Shown: piece after piece, positions 1 to 11,464 of the stretch | Layout: each line of letters begins with the position of its first letter | Position numbering within the stretch: the stretch's first letter is position 1 | Assembly: GCF_024400215.1 (NCBI RefSeq) | Contig: NZ_CP053748.1 | Location: forward strand, 3,410,001-3,474,000 | Direction of reading: 5' to 3' | Origin: Massilia sp. erpn | Lineage (GTDB): Bacteria > Pseudomonadota > Gammaproteobacteria > Burkholderiales > Burkholderiaceae_D | DNA: 64,000 nucleotides | The notes under the pieces: model-generated | What the model saw: the letters and a program-made list of their open reading frames with translations, nothing else | Told to the model about the DNA's origin: nothing | Databases searched by the model: none | Translations under genes and position numbers: made by a program

Positions 1-620
1 AGCATATGCGCGAGCTGCTGACCCAGTTCGGCACCATCAACGCCTCCGTCAAGTCGCTGCTGGACAACCCGGCTGCGGCGATCCTGGAAATCGACCGCCA
101 GGTGCTGGCCACCCAGCACGGCCTGTCGGCTGAAGAAACCAAGCAGTTCGGCGTGCCGCTGGCCGGCAACCTGATCCCGTGGATCGACAAGGATCTGGGC
201 AATGGCCAGTCGAAGGAAGAGTGGAAGGGCGGCGCCGAGACCAACAAGATCCTGGGCCGCGGCCTGGACTTCGGCAGCCAGCCGATTCCGGTCGATGGTC
301 TGTGCGTGCGCATCGGCGCCATGCGCTGCCACTCGCAGGCGCTGACCATCAAGCTGAAAAAGGATGTGCCGCTGGACGAGATCAACGACATCATCGCCAA
401 CGACAACCAGTGGGTGAAGTTCGTGCCGAACACGCGCGAAGCGTCGGCGCGCGACCTGACCCCGGCCGCCGTCACCGGCAGCCTGACCATCCCGGTCGGC
501 CGCGTGCGCAAGATGTCGATGGGCGGCGAATACATCTCGGCCTTCACCGTGGGCGACCAGCTGCTGTGGGGCGCGGCCGAACCGCTGCGCCGCATGCTGC
601 GCATCGTGCTCGATAAATAA
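1..620 (+). CDS. asd: Aspartate-semialdehyde dehydrogenase, C-terminal part
   Basis: This is the 3' part of asd, open from the window edge; about 206 residues are visible, so the N-terminal NADP-binding half lies outside. The enzyme reduces aspartyl phosphate to aspartate semialdehyde, the branch point to lysine, threonine and methionine, in the cytoplasm. The tail shows family landmarks: [11 protein letters not shown], the [10 protein letters not shown] stretch, the [17 protein letters not shown] segment containing the catalytic His region, and the C-terminal [28 protein letters not shown]. It precedes fimV, as in many Betaproteobacteria, and is followed by a hairpin terminator. Identification is secure; only the start is missing. 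Confidence 0.95.
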   Translation, partial: HMRELLTQFGTINASVKSLLDNPAAAILEIDRQVLATQHGLSAEETKQFGVPLAGNLIPWIDKDLGNGQSKEEWKGGAETNKILGRGLDFGSQPIPVDGLCVRIGAMRCHSQALTIKLKKDVPLDEINDIIANDNQWVKFVPNTREASARDLTPAAVTGSLTIPVGRVRKMSMGGEYISAFTVGDQLLWGAAEPLRRMLRIVLDK

Positions 621-662
621 GCAGTTTTCGCTGTATCAGGGGCCGTTTGCGGGCCCTTTCCG

Positions 663-696
663 AAAGGCCGATTTCATAGGGAAATCGGCCTTTTTT
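663..696 (+). terminator. Rho-independent terminator after asd
   Basis: A 13-base stem (AAAGGCCGATTTC paired with GAAATCGGCCTTT) with a 5-base loop is followed by a T run. It lies 43 bases after the asd stop and ahead of fimV, so fimV probably has its own promoter. Confidence 0.85.
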
Positions 697-843
697 CTTG
701 GCTTTGCACGCAGAATTCGGCATTGAGGGGACACCCGGGGCGCGGCGAGGGGGCGGAATGCTTGCACGCTTGATGCCATGATGTTATGTTGGGATATCCG
801 GGAAAGTAACTTTTCCCCTGTTAACCTATTTAAGCCCCACACT

Positions 844-3774
844 ATGCCTGTACAAAAACGCTCCAAGCTGGTTTCGTTCGCATTGAAAACTATCACCGGC
901 GCTGTCGCCAGCGCGGTTTTATTGTCTGCCTCTGCAAACGCCGCCGGTCTGGGCAAGTTGACTGTGCTGTCATCGCTGGGGCAGCCGCTGCGCGCCGAAA
1001 TCGAACTGACGGCCGTCACGCCGGAAGAGGCGGGCGAGCTGGCGGCCAAGCTGGCCTCGCCGGACGCCTTCCGCCAGGCCAATATCGACTTCAATCCAGC
1101 GCTGCTGTCGCTGAAATTCGACGTCGAGCAGCGCAGCGGCCGCCAGTTCATCCGCGTCAGCTCCAGCCAGCCGATCAACGAACCCTTCGTCGACATGCTG
1201 CTGGAACTGAGCTGGACCAATGGCCGCCTGGTGCGCGAATACACCTTCCTGCTCGATCCGGCCGACCTGCGCCCGGCCCAGTCGCCGCAGGCCGCACCGG
1301 CCGCCGCCGCGCCTACGGCAGCTGTGGCGGCGCCTGCTGCGCCCAGCGCTGCCGAACGCGCGGCCGCCGTGCGCGCCAGCCGTCCCGCGCCGGCCGCCAG
1401 TCCGGCCGCCAGCCCGGCCAAGCCGGCGGCGCAAGAGGACGAATACCGCGTCAAGCAGGGCGATACGCTGGGACGCATCGCGCGTCAGCTCAAGCCTTCC
1501 GATGTCTCGCTGGACATGATGCTGGTGGCGCTGTACCGCGCCAATCCGGAAGCCTTCTCCGGCAAGAATATGAACCGCCTGAAGTCGGGCACCATCCTGC
1601 GCGTGCCGGATGCCGACAGCGCGCGCGCCACTGCCCAGGGTGAGGCGCATGGCGTGGTGGTGGCGCATGCCGCCGACTTCAATGCCTACCGCGCCAAGCT
1701 GGCCGGCCAGGTCGCCTCCAGCACCCCGGCCAAGGAGCCGGAAGCGGCGCAAAGCGCCACCGGCAAAATCTCGGCGCGCGTGGAAGAGCAGGCGAAGCCG
1801 GCCAGCGAAGCGAAGGACAAGCTGAAGCTGTCGAAGGCCGGCGAGCAGTCGGCCCGCACCGGCAAGACCGGCAGTGCGGAAGACAAGATCGCCAAGGACC
1901 AGCAAGTGGCCGAGGCCAGCGAGCGTGTCAAGGAACTGGAAAAGAACGTCAGCGACCTGGAAAAGCTGATGGCGGTGAAGAGCAAGGCCGCGGCCGAGGC
2001 GCAGAACAAGGCGTCGGTGCCAGCCAAGCCGGAAGCCTCCGCCGCCGCGTCAGCCAAGGAACAGGCTTCGGCCGCGTCGGCGGAAGCTGCCGCGTCGGCC
2101 GCCGCTTCCGCCGCCAGCGAGCCTGAGGCCAAACCGGCCAAGCCGCCGCGCAGCGTGGTAGGCGCGGCCAAGTCGCCGGTGCAGGAACCGTCCCTGGTCG
2201 AGACCCTGACCGACAACGTGCAATACATCGGCGTTGCCCTGGCCGCGTTGCTGGGTGGTGCCTTCGTGCTGGCGCGCCGCCGCAAGCAGAAAGCCGAGAC
2301 GGCGGCGCCGCCGGAAGAGAGCAGTGTGCTGGGCGATCCCGGCGTGACGGCGCCGGCCATGTTCGCCGAAGCGGGCGGCCAGAGCGTGGACACCAGCAAC
2401 AGCGTATTCAACTCCAATTTCGCGCCCTCGGCCAGCCAGCTCGATACCAATGAAGTCGATCCGGTGGCCGAAGCCGACGTCTACATCGCTTATGGCCGCG
2501 ACGCCCAGGCCGAGGAAATCCTGAAGGAAGCGCTGCGCAACCATCCGGAACGCCATCCGGTGCGCCTGAAACTACTGGAAATCTACGCCAACCGCCGCGA
2601 TACGCGCGCCTTTGAAACCCAGGCCAGCGAGCTGTATTCGCAGACCAGCGGCGAGGGTGAGGAGTGGGCGCAGGCGGCGCAGCTGGGCCGCGGTATCGAT
2701 CCGGCGAATCCGCTGTACGCCGGTGCGGCTCCAGCCGCGGCGGGCGGCGAAGTGGCGGCCGGTCTCGGCCTGGCGGCCGCCGGTGCTGCCGGCGCCGCCG
2801 TGCTGGCCGACGACGATCTGTCCATCTTTGCCGCATCGCCGCCGGCGCAAGCCGCTGCCGAGGAAGGCCTCGACCTGGACCTGAGCAAGGACGCCACGGC
2901 CTTGGCCGCGCAGGCCGACAGCGGCCTCGATTTCGCCCTGGAGCAGACGGCGCTGCCGGCCGAACCCGCGCCGGCCACCGAGACGCCCGACTGGGCCTCG
3001 CCCGGCGCCGCCGAACCGGCGCGGGCGCAGTCGAGCGCCAAGGCGGAAAGCGATCCAAGCAGCTTCCTCGACTTCGACCTGGGGGGGCTGAGCTTCGACC
3101 CGGCCGCCGCCCCGGCGCCTGCCGCCGCCGAAACCGCATCCCGCCTGGCAGAGGAAAACAAGGCCGCACCGGACCTGGCGCTGGATATGCCGTTTGAAAG
3201 CGCCGCCGCGCCGGTTCCCGCGCCAGCCGACGACCTGGGTATGGACTTCAATCTGGAGCTGCCGGGCGAGACGCCCGCCCCGACGCCGGCCCCGGCCGCC
3301 GCGCCTGAAGCCCTGGCCGATCTGGATATGATGGACTTCGACCTGCCGGCCAGCGCCCCGGCGCCAACCGCCGCGCCGACCATTGCCGCGCCGGACCTGG
3401 ATGACCTGCGCCTGCCGGATATGGAGGACATGAAGCCCGCTGCGGCCGCCGCGCTGCCCGATATCGAAGACATGAAAATGGGCGGGGCCTTGGCCGATGC
3501 CCCGGCGCCCGCCGACTTCGACCTGAGCGGCATCGACCTGGACCTGCACGGCGGCGCCGCCCAGCCGGCCGAAGCGCTGACCGGCGCCCCGGTGGCCAGC
3601 GAGGAAGCCCTGTCGGCCCACCATATGGAGATGGACACCAAGCTCGATCTGGCCATCGCCTACCAGGAAATCGGCGACAAGGAAGGCGCGCGCGAGCTGC
3701 TCGATGAGGTTATCCGCGGCGGCAACGACGACCAGGTCGGCCGCGCCAGCTCCATGCGCGCCCTGCTGGGCTGA
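844..3774 (+). CDS. fimV: FimV-like polar hub/pilus assembly protein
   Basis: FimV-family inner-membrane protein of 976 residues; in Pseudomonas and relatives it binds peptidoglycan and organises type IV pili, type II secretion and cAMP signalling at the pole. Seen in the sequence: a signal peptide ending near ANA-AG, the FimV N-terminal domain (about residues 35-140, LGKLTVLSSLGQPLRAEIEL), an Ala/Pro linker, a LysM domain from about residue 200 (YRVKQGDTLGRIA), a charged coiled-coil-prone region, a membrane segment near 458-478 followed by RRRK, a long acidic Ala/Pro cytoplasmic region, and the conserved C-terminal FimV motif (KLDLAIAYQEIGDKEGARELL). I chose ATG 844 because it puts the signal peptide at the N-terminus; two ATGs at 778/781 would add 22 unlikely residues. 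The ribosome site is weak. Confidence 0.92.
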   Translation: MPVQKRSKLVSFALKTITGAVASAVLLSASANAAGLGKLTVLSSLGQPLRAEIELTAVTPEEAGELAAKLASPDAFRQANIDFNPALLSLKFDVEQRSGRQFIRVSSSQPINEPFVDMLLELSWTNGRLVREYTFLLDPADLRPAQSPQAAPAAAAPTAAVAAPAAPSAAERAAAVRASRPAPAASPAASPAKPAAQEDEYRVKQGDTLGRIARQLKPSDVSLDMMLVALYRANPEAFSGKNMNRLKSGTILRVPDADSARATAQGEAHGVVVAHAADFNAYRAKLAGQVASSTPAKEPEAAQSATGKISARVEEQAKPASEAKDKLKLSKAGEQSARTGKTGSAEDKIAKDQQVAEASERVKELEKNVSDLEKLMAVKSKAAAEAQNKASVPAKPEASAAASAKEQASAASAEAAASAAASAASEPEAKPAKPPRSVVGAAKSPVQEPSLVETLTDNVQYIGVALAALLGGAFVLARRRKQKAETAAPPEESSVLGDPGVTAPAMFAEAGGQSVDTSNSVFNSNFAPSASQLDTNEVDPVAEADVYIAYGRDAQAEEILKEALRNHPERHPVRLKLLEIYANRRDTRAFETQASELYSQTSGEGEEWAQAAQLGRGIDPANPLYAGAAPAAAGGEVAAGLGLAAAGAAGAAVLADDDLSIFAASPPAQAAAEEGLDLDLSKDATALAAQADSGLDFALEQTALPAEPAPATETPDWASPGAAEPARAQSSAKAESDPSSFLDFDLGGLSFDPAAAPAPAAAETASRLAEENKAAPDLALDMPFESAAAPVPAPADDLGMDFNLELPGETPAPTPAPAAAPEALADLDMMDFDLPASAPAPTAAPTIAAPDLDDLRLPDMEDMKPAAAAALPDIEDMKMGGALADAPAPADFDLSGIDLDLHGGAAQPAEALTGAPVASEEALSAHHMEMDTKLDLAIAYQEIGDKEGARELLDEVIRGGNDDQVGRASSMRALLG

Positions 3775-3837
3775 GCCGGAGCGCGAGGCGGCACGGCTGT
3801 ATAATGCCCCCTCGCAGACCACACCATAGAGCAGGAA

Positions 3838-4659
3838 TTGAAACGGATCGCATTAGGAGTCCAGTACAACGGCGCCGACTGGCACGGCTATCAGATACAG
3901 CCCCACGGCATCACCGTGCAGGACAAGCTGGAACAGGCGATCCAGCAATTCGCCTGCGCCCACCTGCCCACCACCTGCGCCGGCCGCACCGACGCCGGCG
4001 TGCATGCGCTGGGCCAGGTGGTCCATTTCGACACTGAACTGACGCGCGAGATCCATGCCTGGGTGCGCGGCATCAATGCTTTCCTGCCCGATTCCATCGG
4101 CGTGCGCTGGGCCAGGGAAGTGCAGGAGCTGGAACCGGTGGCCGAGGGCGAATACCGCGAAGGCGAATTCCACGCCCGCTTCAGCGCCCGTTCCCGCACC
4201 TACCACTATCTGCTGTACAACCACCAGGTGCGCTCGCCGCTGCTGGCGGGCCGCGCCGGCTTCTGCCACCGTCCGCTGGACGTGGAACTGATGCGCGCCG
4301 GCGCCGCCCACCTGATCGGCGAGCACGATTTCACGGCCTTCCGCGCTGCCCAATGCCAGGCCAAGACCCCGGTCAAGCAGATGTACGAGGTGAGCGTGGC
4401 GCGCCACGGCGACATGATCCTGTTCACCCTGCGCGCCAGCGCCTTCCTGCACCATATGGTGCGGAATCTGGTAGGCTCCCTGATCTATGTGGGGCAGGGC
4501 AGGGAAAAGCCGGAATGGATGGCCGAACTGCTGGCCGGCCGCGACCGCACTGTCGCCGCGCCCACTTTCATGCCGGATGGCTTGTATCTGGCGAATATCG
4601 AATACGATGAAAAATGGGGCTTGCCGGCCGAAGCGGCCAGCATCCTGCCCGCTTTTTAA
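3838..4659 (+). CDS. truA: tRNA pseudouridine(38-40) synthase TruA
   Basis: Converts uridines 38-40 of the tRNA anticodon stem to pseudouridine. The product is 273 residues, normal for TruA. The catalytic motif [14 protein letters not shown] places the nucleophilic Asp at residue 52, and the C-terminal [17 protein letters not shown] segment is typical. The start is TTG at 3838, supported by an AGCAGGA ribosome site 5-10 bases upstream and by the conserved N-terminus [18 protein letters not shown]; no ATG fits. It lies 63 bases after fimV and 13 bases before trpF, so truA-trpF-trpB are probably cotranscribed, an arrangement common in Betaproteobacteria. Confidence 0.97.
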   Translation: MKRIALGVQYNGADWHGYQIQPHGITVQDKLEQAIQQFACAHLPTTCAGRTDAGVHALGQVVHFDTELTREIHAWVRGINAFLPDSIGVRWAREVQELEPVAEGEYREGEFHARFSARSRTYHYLLYNHQVRSPLLAGRAGFCHRPLDVELMRAGAAHLIGEHDFTAFRAAQCQAKTPVKQMYEVSVARHGDMILFTLRASAFLHHMVRNLVGSLIYVGQGREKPEWMAELLAGRDRTVAAPTFMPDGLYLANIEYDEKWGLPAEAASILPAF

Positions 4660-4672
4660 AGGAAGAAGATAT

Positions 4673-5365
4673 ATGCAGCGTACCCGTATCAAGATTTGCG
4701 GCCTGACCCGCGAGGAAGACGTGCAGGCGGCGGTGGCCGCCGGCGCCGATGCGGTGGGCTTTGTCTTCTATCCCAAAAGTCCGCGCCATGTGACGCCGCA
4801 GCGCGCGGCCGAGCTGATTGCGCTGCTGCCGCCCTTCGTGACGGCGGTCGGCCTGTTCGTCAACGCCAGCGCGGAAGAGGTGGCGGCCACCGTGGCCGTG
4901 GCCCCGATCGGCCTCCTGCAATTCCACGGCGACGAGACGGCGCAGCAGTGCGCCGCGGCGGCGGCGGCCGTCAACCGGCCCTTTATGCGCGTGTTTCGCG
5001 TCAAGCCGGACAGTTCTTCCGCCGAACTGCTAGAATACGAACAACAGTGCCGCGCATCCAGCAAGCTATTCAATGGCTTGCTCTTCGATACCTTCGTGGA
5101 TGCATATGGCGGCGCAGGAAAGGTTTTCGATTGGTCTCTCATTCCAAAAGATCTCGCGCGTCGGGCCGTTTTGAGTGGTGGCTTGAACGCACAAAATGCG
5201 ACTGGCGCAGTGGTGCGCGTTCGCCCTTGCGCGGTTGACGTCAGTAGCGGCGTCGAAGCGGCCAAGGGTATTAAAGATTCCCGCCTGATCGACGGCTTCG
5301 TCCGCGCGGTCCGGGAAGCCGATGCCACTATCGAAAGAGAAACCTATCATGAAAGATCTGCCTGA
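4673..5365 (+). CDS. trpF: Phosphoribosylanthranilate isomerase
   Basis: Third step of tryptophan synthesis: converts phosphoribosylanthranilate to CdRP. It is a 230-residue single-domain TIM barrel, usual length. The N-terminal [18 protein letters not shown] motif carries the catalytic Cys of KICGLT. The phosphate-binding loop [12 protein letters not shown] is near the C-terminus. ATG 4673 follows a GGAAGAAG ribosome site. The 3' end overlaps trpB by 17 bases, which suggests translational coupling. Codon use in the last third (5130-5290) is less GC-biased than in its neighbours, but the frame is intact. Confidence 0.96.
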   Translation: MQRTRIKICGLTREEDVQAAVAAGADAVGFVFYPKSPRHVTPQRAAELIALLPPFVTAVGLFVNASAEEVAATVAVAPIGLLQFHGDETAQQCAAAAAAVNRPFMRVFRVKPDSSSAELLEYEQQCRASSKLFNGLLFDTFVDAYGGAGKVFDWSLIPKDLARRAVLSGGLNAQNATGAVVRVRPCAVDVSSGVEAAKGIKDSRLIDGFVRAVREADATIERETYHERSA

Positions 5366-6590
5366 CGGCGTTTCCGCCCTGTTCCACACCCACGACTACC
5401 AGCAGCCCGACCTGAACGGCCACTTCGGCCCTTACGGCGGCTCCTTCGTTGCCGAAACCCTGACCTATGCGCTGGACGAGCTGAAAGCCGCCTATGCGCG
5501 CTACAGCAAAGACCCGATCTTCCTCGACGAATTCCGCTATGAACTGAAGCATTTCGTCGGCCGTCCCTCGCCGATCTACCACGCCAAGCGCTGGTCCGAC
5601 CTGGTGGGCGGCGCGCAGATCTACTTCAAGCGCGAAGACCTGAACCACACCGGCGCGCACAAGATCAACAACGTGATCGGCCAGGCCTTGCTGGCCAAGC
5701 GCATGGGCAAGCCGCGCATCATCGCCGAAACCGGCGCCGGCCAGCACGGCGTGGCGACCGCCACCATCTGCGCCCGCTTCGGCCTGGAATGCGTGGTGTA
5801 CATGGGTAGCGAGGACGTCAAGCGCCAGGCGCAGAACGTCTACCGCATGAAGCTCCTGGGCGCGACCGTGGTGCCGGTGGAATCCGGTTCCAAGACGCTC
5901 AAGGATGCGCTCAACGAGGCCATGCGCGACTGGGTCACGAATATCGAAAACACCTTCTACATCATCGGCACGGTGGCTGGTCCGCACCCGTATCCGATGA
6001 TGGTGCGCGACTTCCAGTCCGTGATCGGCGAGGAGTGCCTGCACCAGATGCCGGAGATGGCAGGCCGCCAGCCCGACTACGTGCTGGCCTGTATTGGCGG
6101 CGGCTCGAATGCCATGGGCATCTTCTATCCCTACCTCGACCATAAGGAAACGCAGCTGGTCGGCGTGGAAGCGGCGGGCGAGGGCCTGGACACGGGCAAG
6201 CACGCGGCCTCGCTGACGGCCGGCGTGCCGGGCGTCCTGCACGGCAACCGCACCTATCTGCTGCAGGACGGGAATGGACAGATCATCGATACCCATTCCG
6301 TCTCGGCCGGCCTGGATTATCCGGGCGTGGGACCGGAGCACGCCTATCTGAAGGATGCGGGACGGGCGCAATATGTCTCGATCACCGACGAGGAAGCGCT
6401 GAAAGCCTTCCACGACTGCTGCCATATCGAAGGCATCATCCCGGCGCTGGAATCCTCGCACGCCCTGGCCTATGCGGCCAAGCTGGCGGCCACGCTGCCC
6501 AAGGACAAGCTGGTGCTGGCCAATCTGTCCGGCCGGGGCGACAAGGATATGCACACAGTAGCGGCCCGCATGGGCCTGAACTTCAACTGA
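5349..6590 (+). CDS. trpB: Tryptophan synthase beta chain
   Basis: Condenses indole with serine to form tryptophan, as a heterotetramer with TrpA. It has 413 residues. Seen: the PLP lysine in [15 protein letters not shown] (K105), the catalytic Glu in [11 protein letters not shown] (E127), the phosphate-binding [10 protein letters not shown] loop, and NLSGRGDKD near the C-terminus. ATG 5349 lies inside the end of trpF, and the N-terminus [15 protein letters not shown] aligns with TrpB1-type enzymes. It is 76 bases ahead of trpA. Confidence 0.98.
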   Translation: MKDLPDGVSALFHTHDYQQPDLNGHFGPYGGSFVAETLTYALDELKAAYARYSKDPIFLDEFRYELKHFVGRPSPIYHAKRWSDLVGGAQIYFKREDLNHTGAHKINNVIGQALLAKRMGKPRIIAETGAGQHGVATATICARFGLECVVYMGSEDVKRQAQNVYRMKLLGATVVPVESGSKTLKDALNEAMRDWVTNIENTFYIIGTVAGPHPYPMMVRDFQSVIGEECLHQMPEMAGRQPDYVLACIGGGSNAMGIFYPYLDHKETQLVGVEAAGEGLDTGKHAASLTAGVPGVLHGNRTYLLQDGNGQIIDTHSVSAGLDYPGVGPEHAYLKDAGRAQYVSITDEEALKAFHDCCHIEGIIPALESSHALAYAAKLAATLPKDKLVLANLSGRGDKDMHTVAARMGLNFN

Positions 6591-6666
6591 GCTGGCGCGC
6601 GGCCGGGACGGGTGTCCCGGTCCGCGCAACACCATTTCTGAATCCCATACTACTGAGAGCATAACC

Positions 6667-7798
<1,132 letters not shown>

Positions 7799-7800
7799 TC

Positions 7801-8028
7801 ATGCGAAAGCAAGCAGAACTGGATTGGAGCAAGGCGGTGAGAAACCCCCATGCGGAACAGCTCACTCAGCCTGTGACCGTGCGCCTTGACGAAGCGACGA
7901 TCCATTATTTTCAGCAGCATGCGGAAGAATTACGCATGCCATGGGAAAGCTTATTGGGACTATATTTGCGCAACTGCGCGCATTCCGGTTTCAAAATACC
8001 CTTCGAATGGGCGCAAGAGCAGCTGTGA
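7801..8028 (+). CDS. brnA: BrnA-like antitoxin
   Basis: Small 75-residue protein directly after the brnT remnant, with a strong AGGAGG ribosome site inside the end of brnT. The segment PVTVRLDEATIHYFQQHAEELRMPWESLLGLYLRNC resembles the ribbon-helix-helix DNA-binding region of BrnA/CopG antitoxins, which bind the toxin and repress their own operon. It is intact although its toxin is broken, a common end state for toxin-antitoxin loci. Family assignment rests on this motif and on position next to BrnT. Confidence 0.75.
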   Translation: MRKQAELDWSKAVRNPHAEQLTQPVTVRLDEATIHYFQQHAEELRMPWESLLGLYLRNCAHSGFKIPFEWAQEQL

Positions 8029-8065
8029 AGGCTTGTAATTTGCAAAAAGTTGCACGATTGCAATG

Positions 8066-8095
8066 TTCGACAGGGCAGGCAGAAACGGCTACACT
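8066..8095 (+). promoter_or_regulatory. Putative sigma70 promoter of accD
   Basis: TTCGAC (8066-8071) and TACACT (8090-8095) are spaced by 18 bases, about 30 bases before the accD start. It would restore transcription after the inserted toxin-antitoxin locus. Confidence 0.45.
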
Positions 8096-8126
8096 GCGGG
8101 CCTAAGTTAGTGCAAGAGGAGAAATT

Positions 8127-8999
8127 ATGAGCTGGTTGGAAAAACTGCTGCCCCCGCGCATTCAGCGTTCGGAAGCTGCCGCACGCAAGACCATGCCGGA
8201 AGGTCTGTGGGTCAAGTGCCCCTCCTGCGAGGCTGTTTTGTACCGTACCGATCTGGAATCGAACCTGCACGTCTGCCCGAAGTGCGACCACCATATGCGC
8301 ATCCGCGCCCGCGAGCGCCTCGACGCGCTGCTGGACGCCGGCGGCCGCTATGAAATCGGCCAGGAAATCCTGCCGGTCGATAGCCTCAAGTTTAAAGACA
8401 GCAAGAAATACCCGGACCGCCTGAAACAGGCGATGGAAGCCACCGGCGAGACCGACGCCATGGTCGCCATGGGCGGCACCATCATGAGCCTGCCGGTTGT
8501 CGTGGCTTGCTTCGAATTCGAATTCATGGCCGGCTCCATGGGCTCGGTCGTCGGCGAACGCTTCGCCCGCGCCGCCCAGACCGCGCTGGAACAGAAAGTG
8601 CCGTTCATTTGCTTTACCGCCACCGGCGGCGCGCGCATGCAGGAAGGCTTGCTGTCGCTGATGCAGATGGCGAAAACCACCTCCATGCTGACCAAGCTGT
8701 CCGAGAAGAAGCTGCCGTTCATCAGCGTGCTGACCGATCCGACCATGGGCGGCGTGTCCGCTTCCTTCGCCTTCATGGGCGACGTGGTGATGGCCGAGCC
8801 GAAGGCGCTGATCGGTTTCGCCGGCCCGCGCGTGATCGAAAACACCGTGCGCGAGAAGCTGCCGGAAGGCTTCCAGCGCGCCGAGTTCCTGGTGCAGAAG
8901 GGCGCCGTGGACATGATCGTCGACCGTCGCAAGATGCGCGAAGAAATCGCCCGCCTGCTGGCCCTGCTGCAAAATCAGGCTGTCGAGGTTCTGGCTTAA
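8127..8999 (+). CDS. accD: Acetyl-CoA carboxylase carboxyltransferase beta subunit
   Basis: Beta subunit of the carboxyltransferase that, with AccA, makes malonyl-CoA for fatty acid synthesis. It has 290 residues. The N-terminal four-cysteine zinc finger is complete (C31, C34, C50, C53 in CPSC...CPKC). The carboxyltransferase core has [18 protein letters not shown] and the [12 protein letters not shown] loop. ATG 8127 follows an AGAGGAG ribosome site. It sits ahead of folC, as in E. coli and Betaproteobacteria. Confidence 0.98.
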   Translation: MSWLEKLLPPRIQRSEAAARKTMPEGLWVKCPSCEAVLYRTDLESNLHVCPKCDHHMRIRARERLDALLDAGGRYEIGQEILPVDSLKFKDSKKYPDRLKQAMEATGETDAMVAMGGTIMSLPVVVACFEFEFMAGSMGSVVGERFARAAQTALEQKVPFICFTATGGARMQEGLLSLMQMAKTTSMLTKLSEKKLPFISVLTDPTMGGVSASFAFMGDVVMAEPKALIGFAGPRVIENTVREKLPEGFQRAEFLVQKGAVDMIVDRRKMREEIARLLALLQNQAVEVLA

Positions 9000-9074
9000 T
9001 CCAGTCCCGCCGCCTCCATCGGCACGCCAGCGGTTCCGCCGCCTGCGTGCCGATTGTTTTCTGAAGTCCCCGTC

Positions 9075-10364
9075 ATGACCAATCTCCCGACTACTCTGAA
9101 TGACTGGCTCGCGCTGCTGGAATCGCGCCATGCCGAAACCGTGATCAATATGGGCCTGGACCGCGTGCGCGCCGTCAAGGAACGCATGCAGCTGCAGTTC
9201 AGCTGTCCGGTCATCATGGTGGCCGGCACCAATGGCAAGGGTTCGACCTGCTCCATGCTGGAGTCGATCCTGATGCGCGCCGGTTACAAGACCGGCCTGT
9301 ATATCAAGCCGCACTTCCTGCACTTCAACGAGCGCGCCCGCCTGAATGGCGATATGGCCAGCGACGCCGACCTGGTGGCCAGCTTCAACGCGGTGGAAGC
9401 GGTGCGCGGCGATACGCCGCTGACCTATTTCGAATTCACCACCCTGGCCATCCTGCACCTGCTGGCGCACGCCGGCCTGGATGTGGCAATCCTGGAAGTG
9501 GGCCTGGGCGGCCGCCTGGACGCGGTGAACGTGATCGATGCCGACGTGTCCATCGTCACCAGCGTGGATATCGACCACGTCGATTACCTGGGCGGCACGC
9601 GCGAGCAGATCGGCTTCGAGAAGGCCGGTATTTTCCGCACCGGCAAAACGGCGATTTGCAGCGATCCGGTGCCGCCGCAGTCGCTGATCGACCATGCGAT
9701 GGAAATCGGCGCCGACTTGTGGCTGATGGGCCGCGATTTCAATTATTCGGGCGACAAGCAGCAGTGGAATTACGGCGGGCGCGGCATGCGCCGCAACTCG
9801 CTGGCCTATCCCAGCCTGCGCGGCGCCAACCAGCTGCTGAACGCTTCGGCCGCGCTGGCCGCGCTGGAAGCGCTCAAGCTGGAGCTGCCGGTGGGCGCGC
9901 AGGAAGTGCGCCATGGCCTGGTGACGGTGGAATTGCCGGGCCGCTTCCAGGTGCTGCCGGGCCGTCCGTCCGTGATCTACGATGTGGCGCACAATCCGCA
10001 CGCGGCGGCGGCGCTGAATCAGAATCTGGGCAATATGGGCTACCACCCTTACACCTACGCGGTGTTCGGCTCCATGCACGACAAGGATATCGACGGCGTG
10101 ATCAAGGCCATGTCCGAGCATGTCGACCACTGGTGCCTGTGCACCTTGCCCTCGCCGCGCGCGGCCACCGCCTCCGAGCTGGCGGCCAAGGTGCAGATGA
10201 TTCAGCCGGACCAGCATGAAAAAACCGTCAATATTTTCGATGATCCGGCCCAGGCGTTCGCAAATGCGATCAGCCGAGCCAGCGAGAATGATAGAATTGT
10301 GGTCTTTGGATCATTCCTGACTGTCGCCGGCGTCATGGCCGCGCAAAAATCCGCACTCCACTGA
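9075..10364 (+). CDS. folC: Bifunctional folylpolyglutamate/dihydrofolate synthase
   Basis: Adds glutamate to dihydropteroate and to folates. It has 429 residues with a Mur-ligase-like fold. Seen: the P-loop VAGTNGKGSTCSMLESIL, the KPHFLHFNERARLNG loop, ILEVGLGGRLDAVN, the DHVDYLGGTREQIGFEKAGIF block, and YDVAHNPHAAAALNQNL in the C-terminal domain. I prefer ATG 9075 (MTNLPTTLNDWLALLESRH) to the in-frame TTG at 9054. It lies 75 bases after accD and 24 bases before the SPOR gene. Confidence 0.96.
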   Translation: MTNLPTTLNDWLALLESRHAETVINMGLDRVRAVKERMQLQFSCPVIMVAGTNGKGSTCSMLESILMRAGYKTGLYIKPHFLHFNERARLNGDMASDADLVASFNAVEAVRGDTPLTYFEFTTLAILHLLAHAGLDVAILEVGLGGRLDAVNVIDADVSIVTSVDIDHVDYLGGTREQIGFEKAGIFRTGKTAICSDPVPPQSLIDHAMEIGADLWLMGRDFNYSGDKQQWNYGGRGMRRNSLAYPSLRGANQLLNASAALAALEALKLELPVGAQEVRHGLVTVELPGRFQVLPGRPSVIYDVAHNPHAAAALNQNLGNMGYHPYTYAVFGSMHDKDIDGVIKAMSEHVDHWCLCTLPSPRAATASELAAKVQMIQPDQHEKTVNIFDDPAQAFANAISRASENDRIVVFGSFLTVAGVMAAQKSALH

Positions 10365-10388
10365 CGCACTCGACTGAGATAATCACGC

Positions 10389-11435
10389 ATGGGCTTGTTC
10401 TCGAAATTTGGCAAAAACAAGCAAGAGTCCACTGGCGAAGACAGTGGCTATTACCGCGCAGCCGACGACCAGTCGGTGCTTGAAAAAACAGCCCGTTCCA
10501 AGCGTGCTTCGCACGCGGGCGGCGCCACCCGCGGCAGCCGCGCCCGCGCCGGCCGCGATGCCGCCGATCCCGTGCTGCCCGAGAAAAAACGCGCGCGCCG
10601 CCGCCTGGTCGGCGCCATCGCGCTGGCGCTGGCCGTCGTAATCGGCCTGCCCATGGTGCTGGACTCGGAACCGCGTCCGGTCGCCAACGATATTGCCCTG
10701 CAGATCCCGTCGAAAGACAAGCCGCTGGAGCAGGGTGCGCCCGCCGCGACGGCATCCGCCCCTGAATCGCGCGTGGCGCCGGGCGCCGCTCTCGATCAGA
10801 GCGAGGAAATCGTCAACGAGCCGCCGCGCGCAGCCGCGCCGGCCGCCAAGCCGGCAGTTACGCCGGCCGCACCCGCTGCGGCACAGGTGGCGCCAAGCGC
10901 CAAGCCGACCACCACGCCTACGGCGACCGCCGCCCACACCGTCAGCGAATTGAAGCTGGCCGATCCCGTCAAGCCGCCAAAAGCGGAAGTGAAAGAGGCG
11001 CCAAAAGCCGCCGAGACCAAGACTGCCAAGGCTGAACACAAGCCGGAAGCCAAAGAATCCAAAGACAAGCACGACAAGCCGGAAGCCAAGCCCGAACCGA
11101 AGCATGCCGAGGCCAAGCCGGAACCGAAGGACGCCAAACCCGCCCACAGCGAGGACGCGCGCGCCCTGGCCATCCTGGAAGGCAAGCCGGCCGCCGCCGA
11201 AAGCGCCAGCAAGTATGTGATCCAGGTGGCGGCGCTGGCGGCGCAGGACAAGGTGGACGAGCTGCAGGGCAAGCTCAGCGCAGCCGGCATCAAGTCCTAT
11301 TCGCAGAAGGTGAATACGGCCAACGGCGAACGCACCCGTGTCCGCGTCGGACCCTTTGCCAGCAAGGAGGAAGCGGAAAAAGTCCGCGCCAAGCTGAGCA
11401 AGATGGGCCTGAACGGCAGCCTGGTTCCCGTCTAA
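10389..11435 (+). CDS. SPOR-domain membrane protein (DedD-like)
   Basis: A 348-residue bitopic protein. A basic cytoplasmic N-terminus is followed by a membrane segment near residues 72-92 (LVGAIALALAVVIGLPMVL), a long Ala/Pro then Lys/Glu/Pro-rich periplasmic linker (about 110-265), and a C-terminal SPOR domain (about 275-348, YVIQVAALAAQDKVDELQGKL...VRVGPFASKEEAEKVRAKL). SPOR domains bind denuded septal glycan, so a cell-division role is likely. The folC-SPOR-cvpA-purF order matches the folC-dedD-cvpA-purF order of E. coli, which supports DedD-like identity by position; sequence similarity outside the SPOR domain cannot be judged. Confidence 0.9.
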   Translation: MGLFSKFGKNKQESTGEDSGYYRAADDQSVLEKTARSKRASHAGGATRGSRARAGRDAADPVLPEKKRARRRLVGAIALALAVVIGLPMVLDSEPRPVANDIALQIPSKDKPLEQGAPAATASAPESRVAPGAALDQSEEIVNEPPRAAAPAAKPAVTPAAPAAAQVAPSAKPTTTPTATAAHTVSELKLADPVKPPKAEVKEAPKAAETKTAKAEHKPEAKESKDKHDKPEAKPEPKHAEAKPEPKDAKPAHSEDARALAILEGKPAAAESASKYVIQVAALAAQDKVDELQGKLSAAGIKSYSQKVNTANGERTRVRVGPFASKEEAEKVRAKLSKMGLNGSLVPV

Positions 11436-11464
11436 GCCCCGCATACTGAACGGACCTGACTGAA

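Noticed and set aside
778..843. Longer FimV start at ATG 778/781
   Set aside because: It adds 22 residues before the signal peptide; ATG 844 gives a normal N-terminus.
2572..3822. Long minus-strand open frames opposite fimV, and similar ones opposite the trp, tpsA and copA genes
   Set aside because: They arise from GC-rich codon bias, have Arg/Gly/Ala-rich low-complexity products and no ribosome sites.
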